NCBI RefSeq assembly: GCF_001431465.1
Contig: NZ_LDJJ01000014.1
Span: forward strand, 1-64,000
Reading direction: 5' to 3'
Origin: Stenotrophomonas terrae
GTDB lineage: Bacteria; Pseudomonadota; Gammaproteobacteria; Xanthomonadales; Xanthomonadaceae
Length of the DNA: 64,000 nucleotides
Shown: piece by piece, positions 6,609-15,744 of the stretch
How the letters are laid out: every line of letters starts with the position of its first letter
How positions within the stretch are numbered: the first letter of the stretch is position 1
Program-made: the position numbers and the translations under genes
Notes under the pieces: model-generated
Database searches by the model: none
Told to the model about the DNA's origin: nothing
What the model saw: the letters and a program-made list of their open reading frames with translations, nothing else

Positions 6609-8780
6609 ATGAACTACCGAGTTCCCGTTTTCCTGCTGGCTTTCGCGCTGACCGCTCCTGTCGCCCTGCTGGCGCGCGCCGATTCGGCGCTGCCCTCGGC
6701 AGCGACAGTCGACCAGGCCACCACTTCCAAGCTGGTGTACGGCCTGCTGTCGGACAGCCGCTACGCCTACCGTCCGCGTCAGCTCGATGCGGCGACCTCG
6801 CAGGACGTGTTCAAGCGTTACCTGGAGTCGCTGGACAGCGGCAAGCAGTTCTTCACCAAGGAGGACGTCGACCGTTTCGCGCCGCTGGCTGCGCAGACCG
6901 GTGAGGCGATTCGTTCGGGCGAACTGGACCCGGCCTACCAGGTGTTCGCGGTGTACCGGCAGCGGGTGGGTGAGCGCGTGGCCTACGCCCGCCGTCTGCT
7001 CAAGCAGGAGCCGGATTTCACCATTGAAGAACGCTTCAACTACGACCGCAAGGACGTGCCGTGGGCGACCAACGCCGAGCTGGACGACCTGTGGCGCAAG
7101 TCGGTCAAGAACGACTGGCTGCGGCTGAAACTGGCCGGCAAGCCGGCCGCCGACATCCGCAAGACCCTGGACAAGCGTTACGACACCCTGCTCAAGACCA
7201 TCAACGAGCTCAAGGGTGAGGACGTGTTTTCGTTCTACATGAACGCCTACACCAGCGCCGTTGACCCGCATACCGATTACTTCACCCCGCGCACGGCCGA
7301 GAACTTCAACCAGGCCATGTCGCTGTCGCTGGAGGGCATTGGTGCCCAGCTGCAGCGCCAGGACGACATGGTGGTGATCCGTGAGGTGGTGCCCGGTGGT
7401 CCGGTGGCGATGGACGGCACGCTCAAGGCCGGCGACCGCATCGTCGGTGTCGGCCAGGGCCGCTCCGGCCCGGTTGAAGACGTGATCGGCTGGCGCATCG
7501 ACGATGTGGTGGCCAAGATCCGTGGCGCCAAGGACACCCAGGTGCGCCTGGAATACATCCCGGCCGCCGAAGGCGTGGATGGCAAGCACCGCATGCTGAC
7601 CCTGACCCGGCAGAAGATCCGTCTGTCCGAGCAGGCCGCCAAGGGCGAGACCATCACCATTCCCGCGGCCGCTGGCCAACCGGAGCGCCGCATCGGCGTG
7701 GTCAAGCTGCCCACTTTCTATCAGGATTTCGAAGGCCGCCGCCGCAACGCCGCCGACTATGCCTCGGCCACCCGCGACGTGGCCAAGCTGCTGGCTGGCT
7801 TCAAGGCCGACAAGCTGGACGGCGTGGTGCTGGACCTGCGCAACAACGGCGGTGGTTCGCTGGATGAGGCAATCGAACTGACCGGCCTGTTCATCGAGCA
7901 GGGGCCGGTGGTGCAGGTGCGCGAATCCGGCGGCCGCGTCACCGTCAACAGCGACCGCAACCCGGCCGTGGCCTGGGACGGCCCACTGGCCGTGCTGATC
8001 AATCGCGGTTCGGCCTCGGCCTCGGAAATCTTCGCCGGCGCCATCCAGGATTACGGTCGTGGCCTGGTGATCGGTGAAACCACCTTCGGCAAGGGCACCG
8101 TGCAGAATGTGGTGCCGCTGGATCGTTGGCCGGCCAGCGAGAAGGAACGCTTTGGCCAGGTCAAGCTGACCATCGCCCAGTTCTTCCGCGTCAGCGGCTC
8201 CAGCACCCAGCACAAGGGTGTGGTGCCGGACCTGGCCTTCCCGGCCAGCGTCGACGCCAGCGAGTTTGGTGAGAGCACCTACGACAATGCGCTGCCGTGG
8301 ACCCGCATCGCTGCCGTGCCGCATACCCAGTACGGCAACTTCGCGCCGATCGTGCCGCGTCTGGAGACGCTGCACGACACCCGCATCCGCGCCGACCGCG
8401 AGTTCCAGTGGTGGGAAGAGGACGTGCAGCAGTTCCGCACCGAGGCCGCCAAGAAGTACGTCTCGCTCAACGAAGCCGAGCGCCGTGCCGAGCGTGACAA
8501 GCAGGAAGCACAGCGCAAGCAGCGTCAGCAGATCCGCAAGGAACTGGGCCTGCCGCTGGATCCGCTGGCCGAGGACAGCACCGACGACGGCCTGACCGGC
8601 AACGAGCGTGACATCGTCAAGGATGCCGCCCGCGAGAAGGCCGCCGAGAAGCGCCCGGACCCGCTGTTGAAGGAGTCGGCCTCGATCCTGGCCGATGCCG
8701 TGAACGTGCTGGAAAAGGACCGCCCGCTGTCGGCACAGGTGTTGCCGCAGTCCACCGGTCCCGGCCGTTGGGCAGACTGA
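6609..8780 (+). CDS. prc: Carboxy-terminal processing (tail-specific) protease, Prc/Tsp family
   Basis: Prc is a periplasmic S41-family serine protease. It trims or degrades proteins from their C-termini and in E. coli controls penicillin-binding protein 3 and peptidoglycan hydrolases. The 723-residue protein has a signal peptide (cleavage after ARA, about residue 23) and an N-terminal Tsp domain. A PDZ domain follows at about 250-340 (IREVVPGGPVAMDGTLKAGD). The catalytic domain shows NRGSASASEIF and FGKGTVQ. By alignment to E. coli Prc from memory, the Ser/Lys pair is about Ser470 and Lys495. A charged helical tail ends the protein. The gene is monocistronic, with a perfect dyad in its leader. 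ATG at 6609 follows an in-frame TTG and is preferred. Confidence 0.94.
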   Translation: MNYRVPVFLLAFALTAPVALLARADSALPSAATVDQATTSKLVYGLLSDSRYAYRPRQLDAATSQDVFKRYLESLDSGKQFFTKEDVDRFAPLAAQTGEAIRSGELDPAYQVFAVYRQRVGERVAYARRLLKQEPDFTIEERFNYDRKDVPWATNAELDDLWRKSVKNDWLRLKLAGKPAADIRKTLDKRYDTLLKTINELKGEDVFSFYMNAYTSAVDPHTDYFTPRTAENFNQAMSLSLEGIGAQLQRQDDMVVIREVVPGGPVAMDGTLKAGDRIVGVGQGRSGPVEDVIGWRIDDVVAKIRGAKDTQVRLEYIPAAEGVDGKHRMLTLTRQKIRLSEQAAKGETITIPAAAGQPERRIGVVKLPTFYQDFEGRRRNAADYASATRDVAKLLAGFKADKLDGVVLDLRNNGGGSLDEAIELTGLFIEQGPVVQVRESGGRVTVNSDRNPAVAWDGPLAVLINRGSASASEIFAGAIQDYGRGLVIGETTFGKGTVQNVVPLDRWPASEKERFGQVKLTIAQFFRVSGSSTQHKGVVPDLAFPASVDASEFGESTYDNALPWTRIAAVPHTQYGNFAPIVPRLETLHDTRIRADREFQWWEEDVQQFRTEAAKKYVSLNEAERRAERDKQEAQRKQRQQIRKELGLPLDPLAEDSTDDGLTGNERDIVKDAAREKAAEKRPDPLLKESASILADAVNVLEKDRPLSAQVLPQSTGPGRWAD

Positions 8781-8849
8781 TCGGCACGCGCCACCAGCGC
8801 TGCGCACAGCCCAGCTGAGCGCAGCGCCAACAGGGCACGGCCCGCATTC

Positions 8850-8883
8850 AACGCCGTCAGCGTAGCGTTACGTTGGCGGCGTT
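8850..8883. other. Hairpin between the protease and lipoprotein genes
   Basis: AACGCCG at 8850-8856 pairs with CGGCGTT at 8877-8883, and an inner CGTA/TACG pair extends the stem. No T-run follows. It could weaken read-through from the protease gene. Confidence 0.4.
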
Positions 8884-8917
8884 ATGCTGTGCGCCTTCGC
8901 TCACCGTGGAGACGCCC

Positions 8918-9466
8918 ATGCGCCGATATCCGCTGCCTGCGTTTGCCAGCTTGAGCCTGTTGTTGGCCGGTTGCGGCGGCAAGGTTGCCGACAGCAGCCT
9001 GCTGCGCGAGTCATTCGATTCCGGCGATACCTATACCCGCAGCCTCGACACCACCCCGGCGCAGGCCTGCGAGGCCGCACGCCGCGCGCTGCTGGGCCAG
9101 GGTTATGCGATCAGCCGGGCCGACGCCGGCAATGTCGAAGGCAACAAGAATTTCCAGCCCAAGGACGAGGTGCACGAGCAGCTGGTGCTGCGTGTGTCCT
9201 GTGCCGCGCAGGGCGCTGGCAAGGCGCAGGTGTTCGTCAGTGCGGTGCAGGACCGCTATGCCCTGAAGAAGTCACCAACCTCGGCCAGTGTCGGCGTGGG
9301 CGCGCTGGGCTCGGTATCGCTGCCGTTCGGCAGCAATGACGATTCGCTGGTACGGGTTGCCAGCCGCACCGTGCAGGACCCGCAGTTCTATCGCAACTTC
9401 TTCGGCCGTCTGCAGTACTACGTGGAGCAGGACGCACCCGCAGCGGCGGCGGATCCTGCTCGATGA
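8918..9466 (+). CDS. Putative lipoprotein, DUF2242-like
   Basis: The 182-residue protein has a lipobox (LLAGC, Cys19), so it should be lipidated after export. The body contains paired Cys residues (AQACEAARRALL and LRVSCAAQ) and a hydrophobic VSAVQDRYALKK segment. It ends with FFGRLQYYVEQ. I assign it to DUF2242 from overall pattern, a family of uncharacterised proteobacterial lipoproteins. ATG at 8918 has GGAG at the right distance and starts the signal peptide; upstream in-frame codons are rejected. Its TGA overlaps the ATG of the next gene (ATGA at 9463), so the two are translationally coupled and probably act together in the envelope. Confidence 0.75.
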   Translation: MRRYPLPAFASLSLLLAGCGGKVADSSLLRESFDSGDTYTRSLDTTPAQACEAARRALLGQGYAISRADAGNVEGNKNFQPKDEVHEQLVLRVSCAAQGAGKAQVFVSAVQDRYALKKSPTSASVGVGALGSVSLPFGSNDDSLVRVASRTVQDPQFYRNFFGRLQYYVEQDAPAAAADPAR

Positions 9467-10728
9467 CGCATGGCTGGCGCGCGGGTCCGTGGATTGGGCG
9501 ATGCGCGCTGCTGCTGGCGGTGTGGCTGAGCACGCCGCTGCTGGCCGAGGCCGGCTGCAACATGGCCTTGCTGCAACAACTGGGCTGGCAGGTGAGTCCA
9601 GGACCACAGCCCGCGCCGCAGATCGACGCAGGTGAACCCTGCCGGCGCGCATCGCTTGCCGATGCACAGGCACATGGCGACCTGCGCCTGCAGCTGCCCG
9701 ACGCTTACAACGAAGCGCAGCGCGAGCAGTTGGCCGCGGACATGCTGCAGCAGCCGGCCAGCATCTGCGCCTATGCCTTCAAACTGGGCGAGGCGGCGCG
9801 CACCGCCAGCACGCGGCTGCAGGAAAATCCGGGCTACCGCTTCACCGCCTTGCAGCTGGGCTGGATTGGTTTCGGCGCGCGCGGCGCCGCTGCCCAGGGC
9901 TGGCAGCGCTTCCGCAGCTTTGGCCGTGGCTACGCGCCGCGTGGGGCCAATTCGGTGGCGCTGGAGGCGTTCTACTCGGGCCGGGTGCGATCCGAATGCG
10001 GTGTGGGGCGGCAGGTGGCGCAGCTGGCGACGCTGCGTGAACTGTTTGGCGATGCGGCGTTCGATAGCGACTTCACCGCCGGCGAGCTTTCCATCGGCAC
10101 CTTTCTGAGCCTGCATGACACCGAAAGCATCCTGCTCGGCAGCAGCGCTGGCGAGATGTTCGCCGACGGCAAGGCCGTGCGTACCTCGGCACTTGGACGG
10201 CAGGCCTTCATGGGCGTGCCGGGGTACATCGTGCACGCCTTCGATGCCGCCTACCTGGATGACATCAACAACCAGGCCGAGAACTTCGTGATCACCGATA
10301 TCAGTGCCGACGCGGCCGAAGCGCTGGCGCGAGCGGGCGGCTTTGCCCACTACGATGCACTCAACAAACAGTTGTGGGAGCTGGCCCAGCAATTGCCGGG
10401 CCACGGGTGGCGGCGGTTCGAGCGGCTGCTGTACCTGCGTGAGCCGGAGCTGCGTGCGGCGCTGCCCGAGGCGCAACAGGCGGTGCTGGCGCAGATGGAT
10501 ACGCTGCTGGCCGAGCCGGTCTACCGCGAGCTGATGCTGTACGTGCATCACCAGGGCGTGCGCCCTTTGGGGTATCACATCGTGCGCCTGCTGGACCGCA
10601 ATCCGCGCACGCCGTTTGTCATCGAACTGGTGCTGCACAACCTGCACACCACGATTTACCAACGCTGGTTGCAGGCACGCCTGCGCGCCTGCCCCAGCGC
10701 ATCCTTATCTACCGCCGGAGGAGTTTGA
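9463..10728 (+). CDS. Secreted protein of unknown function with a Tgl-type transglutaminase-like motif pattern
   Basis: The 421-residue protein has an N-terminal signal peptide (about 1-31, ending AEAG). I do not recognise it as a named family. Residues 178-212 (S-E-C, then ATLRELFGDAAFDSDF and ELSIGTF) and 250-277 (MGVPGYIV, then NNQAENFVI) resemble my memory of Bacillus spore Tgl. In Tgl the catalytic Cys sits in an ECATA context, and a later QGENVI segment supplies the acid, followed by a His. Candidate residues here are Cys179, Glu273 and His296. The spacing from Glu to His (23) is longer than in Bacillus (13). The C-terminal third is helical. It is coupled to the lipoprotein before it and overlaps gnd. 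The function is a hypothesis only. Confidence 0.5.
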   Translation: MTHGWRAGPWIGRCALLLAVWLSTPLLAEAGCNMALLQQLGWQVSPGPQPAPQIDAGEPCRRASLADAQAHGDLRLQLPDAYNEAQREQLAADMLQQPASICAYAFKLGEAARTASTRLQENPGYRFTALQLGWIGFGARGAAAQGWQRFRSFGRGYAPRGANSVALEAFYSGRVRSECGVGRQVAQLATLRELFGDAAFDSDFTAGELSIGTFLSLHDTESILLGSSAGEMFADGKAVRTSALGRQAFMGVPGYIVHAFDAAYLDDINNQAENFVITDISADAAEALARAGGFAHYDALNKQLWELAQQLPGHGWRRFERLLYLREPELRAALPEAQQAVLAQMDTLLAEPVYRELMLYVHHQGVRPLGYHIVRLLDRNPRTPFVIELVLHNLHTTIYQRWLQARLRACPSASLSTAGGV

Positions 10729-10730
10729 GC

Positions 10731-11645
10731 ATGGAATTGGGAATGATTGGCCTGGGCCGCATGGGCGCCAACATGGCGCAACGTCTGCAGCTTGCCGGGA
10801 TTGCGGTCACCGGCTTTGACCCGGGCGAGCAGGCGCGGGTGGCGGTGGCTGGGCACGGTATCGCCACGGTCGATGCCTTGCAGGCGCTGGTGCAGGCGCT
10901 GCCTGCGCCGCGCACGCTGTGGCTGATGGTGCCTTCCAAGGTGGTGGATGCCACCCTCGACAGCCTGCTGCCATTGCTGGCGGCGGGTGACGTGGTGATC
11001 GACGGCGGTAACTCCTGGTACCGGGAATCGCAGCAGCGCGCCGCGCGCTGTGCCGCCGCCGGGGTGGGCTTTGTCGATTGCGGCACCAGTGGCGGCGTAT
11101 GGGGCCTGCAGGAAGGCTATTGCCTGATGATAGGTGGCGAAAAGGACACGGTTGCCCGGCTGTCGCCGTTGTTCAAGGCGCTGGCACCGGCCGCCGACCG
11201 CGGCTGGGCACATGTTGGCCCGGTGGGTGCGGGGCACTTCAGCAAGATGGTCCACAACGGCATCGAGTACGGAATGATGCAGGCCTATGCCGAAGGCTTC
11301 GCGCTGATGGACAAGAAGGCCGAGTTCGATCTGGACCTGGCCAAGGTGGCCGAGGTCTGGCGGCATGGCAGCGTGGTGCGCTCGTGGTTGCTGGACCTCA
11401 GTGCCGATGCCCTGCAGGCCAATCCTGCGCTGGATGGCATCGCCCCGTATGTGGAGGACTCCGGCGAGGGCCGCTGGACGGTTGCCGAGGCCATCGAACT
11501 GGATGTGCCGGCGCCGGTCATCACCTTGTCGCTGCTGGAACGGCTTCGTTCGCGGCAGGCCAATTCATTCAGTGACCGCATGCTGGCGGCGATGCGCAAC
11601 GAGTTCGGCGGGCATGCGATCAAGCCAGCGGGGGAGGCGGGCTGA
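10731..11645 (+). CDS. gnd: 6-phosphogluconate dehydrogenase, decarboxylating, short (GntZ-type) form
   Basis: The enzyme oxidises and decarboxylates 6-phosphogluconate to ribulose-5-phosphate in the pentose phosphate pathway. The 304-residue protein is the short class, usually NAD-dependent, rather than the 470-residue NADP enzyme. Visible features are the GLGRMG nucleotide motif (residues 6-11), VIDGGNSWYRES, FVDCGTSGG for substrate binding, and GHFSKMVHNGIEYGMMQ with the catalytic lysine and the Asn and Glu beside it. ATG at 10731 is chosen over an in-frame TTG two codons earlier because GGAGGAG lies at proper spacing. It starts 3 bp after the preceding stop, so it is expressed with the two envelope genes, an unexplained pairing. 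Confidence 0.9.
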   Translation: MELGMIGLGRMGANMAQRLQLAGIAVTGFDPGEQARVAVAGHGIATVDALQALVQALPAPRTLWLMVPSKVVDATLDSLLPLLAAGDVVIDGGNSWYRESQQRAARCAAAGVGFVDCGTSGGVWGLQEGYCLMIGGEKDTVARLSPLFKALAPAADRGWAHVGPVGAGHFSKMVHNGIEYGMMQAYAEGFALMDKKAEFDLDLAKVAEVWRHGSVVRSWLLDLSADALQANPALDGIAPYVEDSGEGRWTVAEAIELDVPAPVITLSLLERLRSRQANSFSDRMLAAMRNEFGGHAIKPAGEAG

Positions 11646-11780
11646 GGCGTCACGGCGGGTGCGCGGTGGGTTGCACAGGTCATGTTAATGGGGAGTGCAC
11701 GGGCACACCTATTCGTGCAATCCTTGGCCGACAGTCAGCGATGTTGTCGTGCTGGTCACGCAGCCATCGATTGACCCGGG

Positions 11781-11795
11781 GTCGACTCGGTCGAC
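11781..11795. other. GTCGAC-TCG-GTCGAC dyad before the sensor kinase
   Basis: Two GTCGAC hexamers, each its own reverse complement, flank TCG in the 200-bp gap between gnd and the histidine kinase gene. It can act as a hairpin or a double binding site. Nothing else stands out in 11646-11847. Confidence 0.35.
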
Positions 11796-11847
11796 GAACA
11801 CCGGGCCGTCGCCAAACGCGGCGGCCCGTCAGCATGCAGGGCAAGGG

Positions 11848-13665
11848 ATGGCGACACGATTGACCGACGATGACTGGAGCCGCTGGCGCCTGCTGGGGCT
11901 GGGGCTGGCCGCGTTGTTGATCATCGTGGTGCCGGCCTTGACCCTGCAACGCATGACCGCCGACAGCGTCAACGCCGCCAACTGGGTGGCACATACCCAG
12001 GCGGTGGGCGCGCGCCTGTACAACCTGCAGGCCGACATCCGCGATGTGGAGTCGGCGGCCTTGACCTTGTCCAAGGGGATCGACTCGCAGGCATTGCAGC
12101 AGCGGCTGCATACCGCTGATGGCATCGGCGACAACCTGCGTGAGCTGGCACGGCTGGTCAGTGACAGCCCCGAGCAGCTTGTGCGCATCGGCAAGATGGA
12201 GTCGATGCTCGAACGGCGCATGGCCCTGGCCAAGGAGATCGCGGCCAGCACCGACTCGCCGCGGCAGCGCGAGTTGATCGAGGAAATGACGTTCCAGTAC
12301 CCGATCCGGCAGCTGGTGCAGGAACTGCAGCAGCACGAGGACACCTTGCTGGTCGCGCGCGCTGCCGAGGCCAGGAGCCAGCAGCGGATGGCGTCGATGG
12401 TGACCTGGACCGCACTGGCGGTGCAGTTGCTGTTGTTGGGGCTGGTGTTGTGGCTGTTGCAGCGGCAGATCGGCAGCCGCGCCGATATCGAATTGCGCCT
12501 GAGCAAGGCCAGTGCCCGCGCCAGCGCGGTGCTGCAGACCGTGCGTGAGCCTATCGTGCTGCTGGATGGGCAGCTGCGCATCCTGTTGCACAACACCGCC
12601 TTCGCCGAGATGTACGGCGTCGAGGAGGCCGATATCAGCCAGCGCCAGTTGCAGGATATCGGCGACGGCGCGTGGGACGATCCGCTGGTACGCCAGCGGC
12701 TGGCCGACGTGCTGTTGCGTGGGCGCGAACTATGGGATTTCGAACACCAGCAACGCAGCGTGGATGGCATCAACCGCACCATGCTGATCAATGCCCGGCG
12801 CATGGCCTTGCCTGATGCCAACGACGAAGTGGTGTTGATGACGATCAGCGACATCACCCTGCAGCGCGCCGTACAGCAGCATGTGGAAGAGCTGAACCGG
12901 CAGCTGGAAGGCAAGGTCGAGCAGATGGCTGACGTCAATCGTGAGCTGGAAGCCTTCAGTTACTCGGTCTCGCACGACCTGCGCGCGCCACTGCGGCATG
13001 TGGCCGGCTTCTCCGACAAACTGGGGCGGCACCTGGGCGAGGCGATCGATAGCAAGACCCAGCACTATCTGGACGTGATCAGCAGCTCCGCGCAGCTGAT
13101 GGCGGCCTTGATCGATGACCTGCTGGTGTACTCGCGGCTGGGCCGCGGCGCGATGCGCCTGCAGCGGGTGGACATGCAATCGCTGGTGGCCGATACCCGC
13201 GCGCTGCTGGACTCCAACCTCAAGACCGAGGCGGGGGCGGACGGCAAGATCCGTGAGGTGGAGTGGAAGATCGGCCGCTTGCCGGTGCTGATCGGCGATG
13301 AAAACATGTTGCGCCAGGTCTGGTTGAACCTGCTTGGCAATGCGGTCAAGTACAGCGCCTGCCGCGACCGGGCGGTGATCGAGGTGTCGGCCAAGCAGCT
13401 GCCTGACGGCAGCCACCAGTTCAGTGTCGGCGACAACGGTGCCGGCTTCGACATGCAGTACGCCTCCAAGCTGTTTGGTGTGTTCCAGCGCCTGCACAAG
13501 GCATCCGAATACCCCGGCACCGGTATTGGCCTGGCCAGCGTGCGCCGCGTGCTGACCCGCCATGGTGGCCGCATCTGGGCGGACGCACAGGTGGACAAGG
13601 GCGCCACCTTCAGCTTCGTTGTTCCTCAAACACCTGAAACATCCTACAAGGACACCGTGGAATGA
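11848..13665 (+). CDS. Membrane sensor histidine kinase (CHASE3-PAS-HisKA-HATPase)
   Basis: The 605-residue protein has a first membrane helix (about 13-36) and a periplasmic helical region of CHASE3 type (about 37-180). A second helix (about 183-205) is followed by a PAS domain (about 218-345), a coiled coil, a HisKA domain and a HATPase domain. The phosphoacceptor is in SYSVSHDLRAP, about His376. ATP-lid motifs are NLLGNAVKYS, VGDNGAGFD and PGTGIGLASVRRV. This arrangement resembles bacteriophytochrome-like kinases paired with Rcp1-type regulators. The ATG at 11848 has AGGGCAAGGG directly before it. A GTG at 11695 would add 51 residues that look unlike protein. The stop overlaps the next gene by ATGA. 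Confidence 0.88.
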   Translation: MATRLTDDDWSRWRLLGLGLAALLIIVVPALTLQRMTADSVNAANWVAHTQAVGARLYNLQADIRDVESAALTLSKGIDSQALQQRLHTADGIGDNLRELARLVSDSPEQLVRIGKMESMLERRMALAKEIAASTDSPRQRELIEEMTFQYPIRQLVQELQQHEDTLLVARAAEARSQQRMASMVTWTALAVQLLLLGLVLWLLQRQIGSRADIELRLSKASARASAVLQTVREPIVLLDGQLRILLHNTAFAEMYGVEEADISQRQLQDIGDGAWDDPLVRQRLADVLLRGRELWDFEHQQRSVDGINRTMLINARRMALPDANDEVVLMTISDITLQRAVQQHVEELNRQLEGKVEQMADVNRELEAFSYSVSHDLRAPLRHVAGFSDKLGRHLGEAIDSKTQHYLDVISSSAQLMAALIDDLLVYSRLGRGAMRLQRVDMQSLVADTRALLDSNLKTEAGADGKIREVEWKIGRLPVLIGDENMLRQVWLNLLGNAVKYSACRDRAVIEVSAKQLPDGSHQFSVGDNGAGFDMQYASKLFGVFQRLHKASEYPGTGIGLASVRRVLTRHGGRIWADAQVDKGATFSFVVPQTPETSYKDTVE

Positions 13666-14102
13666 GTCCCCTGCGCACCATCCTGATTGCCGAAGACAGC
13701 CAAGCCGATGCCGAGATGGCGATCGACGCGCTGCGTGATGCACCCCTGGCCAATCCCATCGTGCATGTGGAGGACGGGGTGGAAGCGATGGACTTCCTGC
13801 TGCGACGGGGGGCGTTCGCACAGCGCGAGGAAGGTTTGCCGGCGGTGCTGCTGCTGGATATCAAGATGCCGCGCATGGATGGCCTGGAAGTGCTGCGGCT
13901 GATCCGCGCCGACGAAGACCTCAAGCGGCTGCCGGTGGTGATCCTGTCGTCTTCGCGCGAGGAGAGCGACCTGGCCCGCAGCTGGGACCTGGGCGTCAAT
14001 GCCTATGTGGTCAAGCCGGTCGACCTTGAACAGTTTTTCCAGGCAGTGAAAACGATTGGTACGTTCTGGGCGTTGATCAACCAGGCCGCGGACAGCGAGT
14101 AA
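13662..14102 (+). CDS. Single-domain response regulator, Rcp1-like
   Basis: The 146-residue protein is a stand-alone receiver domain with acidic pocket (AEDS, residues 10-13), phosphoacceptor Asp66 in LLLDIKMP, Ser/Thr switch region VVILSSSREESD and conserved lysine in YVVKPVD. The long segment before Asp66 (LLRRGAFAQREEGLP) is typical of Rcp1-type regulators that pair with phytochrome-like kinases. There is no output domain, so it probably relays phosphate from the upstream kinase to another protein. It is coupled to that kinase by a 4-bp overlap. The REC-kinase-REC gene starts 6 bp downstream. Confidence 0.93.
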   Translation: MSPLRTILIAEDSQADAEMAIDALRDAPLANPIVHVEDGVEAMDFLLRRGAFAQREEGLPAVLLLDIKMPRMDGLEVLRLIRADEDLKRLPVVILSSSREESDLARSWDLGVNAYVVKPVDLEQFFQAVKTIGTFWALINQAADSE

Positions 14103-14108
14103 GCGCAG

Positions 14109-15626
14109 ATGCCGAACAAGGGAACGCCATTGGGGCCGTTGCGCATCCTGCTGGTGGAGGATTCGCCCGAAGATGCCGAGCTGGTTGTCGACCAGTTGCT
14201 CGAGGCTGGCCTGCAGATCGAATTCGAGCGGGTCGACAATGAGCCGGCGATGCGCGGCGCACTGGAGGCCTGGATGCCGGATATCGTGCTGTCCGACCTC
14301 AGCATGCCGGGCTTTTCCGGCTACTACGCGCTGCATATCCTGCGCGAGCTGCATCCCAGCGTGCCCTTCATCTTCGTCTCCGGCACGATGGGTGAGGAGA
14401 CGGCGGTGGAGGCACTGCAGCACGGCGCCAACGATTACATCATCAAGCACCAGCCGGCACGGCTGCCCTCGGCGGTAGCGCGGTTGGTACGCGAAACCCG
14501 CAGCGAGCGCGAACGCCTGCGGGTGGAAGATGAGCTTATGCGCGCGCAGCGGCTGGAAAGCCTGGCCCTGCTTGCCGCCGGGCTGAGCCATGACCTGCGC
14601 AACATCCTGCAGCCGCTGCTGATCATTCCGGATCTGATCCGCGACCGCAGCGACGACCCCAAGATCATCCGTCTGGCTGATGTCATCGCCGAATGCGGGC
14701 GTCGCGGCCATGAGATGGTCGAGTCGATGCTGTCCTTCGTCCGTGGCTCGCGCCAGCCCAGCGAACGCATCGTGCTGCAGCGCCTGTTCCAGGCCGTGGG
14801 CATGCTGCTCAAGAGCAGCCTGCCGCGCAATGCCGAGCTGCACCTGGAAGTATCCGACGATCGTATTGCGATCGAGGCGAACTACACCGAGCTGCAGCAG
14901 GTGTTGTTGAACCTTGCGCTCAACGCCATCCAGGCGATGCCGGATGGCGGCACCTTGAGCCTGATCGCCGAACGTGTTGCCGGCGAGGAGGACAAGGTGC
15001 GCATCCGCGTCAGTGATGACGGCATCGGCATGGACGAGGCCACGGTGAAGCGCCTGTTCACCCCGTTCTTCACCACCAAGTCCGACGGCACCGGGCTGGG
15101 CCTGGTGTCCTGCCATCGCATCGTTGAAAGCATCGGTGGGCAGATCCAGGTGCAGAGCCAACTGGGCGAGGGCACCACCTTCGAACTGCTGCTGCCGATG
15201 TTCGAATGCAGTGGCGATGAAGATGCCGAGCCGGTGGAAAGCAACCGGGTCGGCCACGGCGAGCGCCTGCTGGTGGTGGACGACGAAGCCACGCGCTTGT
15301 CGCTGCTGGGCAATGCGCTGTCCAGCCAGGGGTATCGCATGCGCCTGGCCAGCGATGGCGCGGTGGCGATGCGGCATCTGCAGGAGGCCGGGTTGCCGGA
15401 CGTGGTGCTGGTGGACAGTGGCATCCCCTTGCTGTCGGCGGGCCAGTTGCTGGCCGAGATGCAGGCCATGGGCTACCGCGGCCCGGCGATCGTGCTGGAG
15501 GACGCCAACGCACCGGCTTTCGCCGACGGTGAGGCGCCATCGGGCATCAGCGTGCATGTGCTGCCCAAGCCGCTGGAGATGCAGCGGGTGTTCCGCGCCG
15601 TTGCCGACGCCCTCGGGGTGGGCTGA
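14109..15626 (+). CDS. Hybrid sensor kinase, REC-HisKA-HATPase-REC
   Basis: The 505-residue protein starts with a receiver domain (about 10-130) whose phosphoacceptor is Asp63 (VLSDLSMPG). A soluble kinase core follows with His161 in AGLSHDLRNILQP, then the HATPase motifs NLALNAIQAMP, DDGIGMD and GTGLGLV. A degenerate C-terminal receiver (about 378-505) keeps Asp436 in VLVDSGIP and lysine in VLPKPLE. No membrane segment is present. With the two genes before it, this makes a multistep phosphorelay operon: membrane kinase, single-domain carrier, cytoplasmic hybrid. No DNA-binding or c-di-GMP output domain is encoded nearby, so the final target is unknown. Confidence 0.9.
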   Translation: MPNKGTPLGPLRILLVEDSPEDAELVVDQLLEAGLQIEFERVDNEPAMRGALEAWMPDIVLSDLSMPGFSGYYALHILRELHPSVPFIFVSGTMGEETAVEALQHGANDYIIKHQPARLPSAVARLVRETRSERERLRVEDELMRAQRLESLALLAAGLSHDLRNILQPLLIIPDLIRDRSDDPKIIRLADVIAECGRRGHEMVESMLSFVRGSRQPSERIVLQRLFQAVGMLLKSSLPRNAELHLEVSDDRIAIEANYTELQQVLLNLALNAIQAMPDGGTLSLIAERVAGEEDKVRIRVSDDGIGMDEATVKRLFTPFFTTKSDGTGLGLVSCHRIVESIGGQIQVQSQLGEGTTFELLLPMFECSGDEDAEPVESNRVGHGERLLVVDDEATRLSLLGNALSSQGYRMRLASDGAVAMRHLQEAGLPDVVLVDSGIPLLSAGQLLAEMQAMGYRGPAIVLEDANAPAFADGEAPSGISVHVLPKPLEMQRVFRAVADALGVG

Positions 15627-15744
15627 AACAGGTGGCGTGGCATAGGCGGGCCGGCGGTGGCTGGCCTATCATGTGCGCCCCCCTACGTTGCGGTGCTCAA
15701 GCTCGTCCACCGTGGCGCGGGCTGGCCCGCAGGCAAACCAACTC

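Noticed and set aside
6489..8807. Long minus-strand frame opposite the tail-specific protease
   Set aside because: It is an antisense mirror of a well-supported protease. The translation is low-complexity and His/Leu/Gly-rich with no motif.
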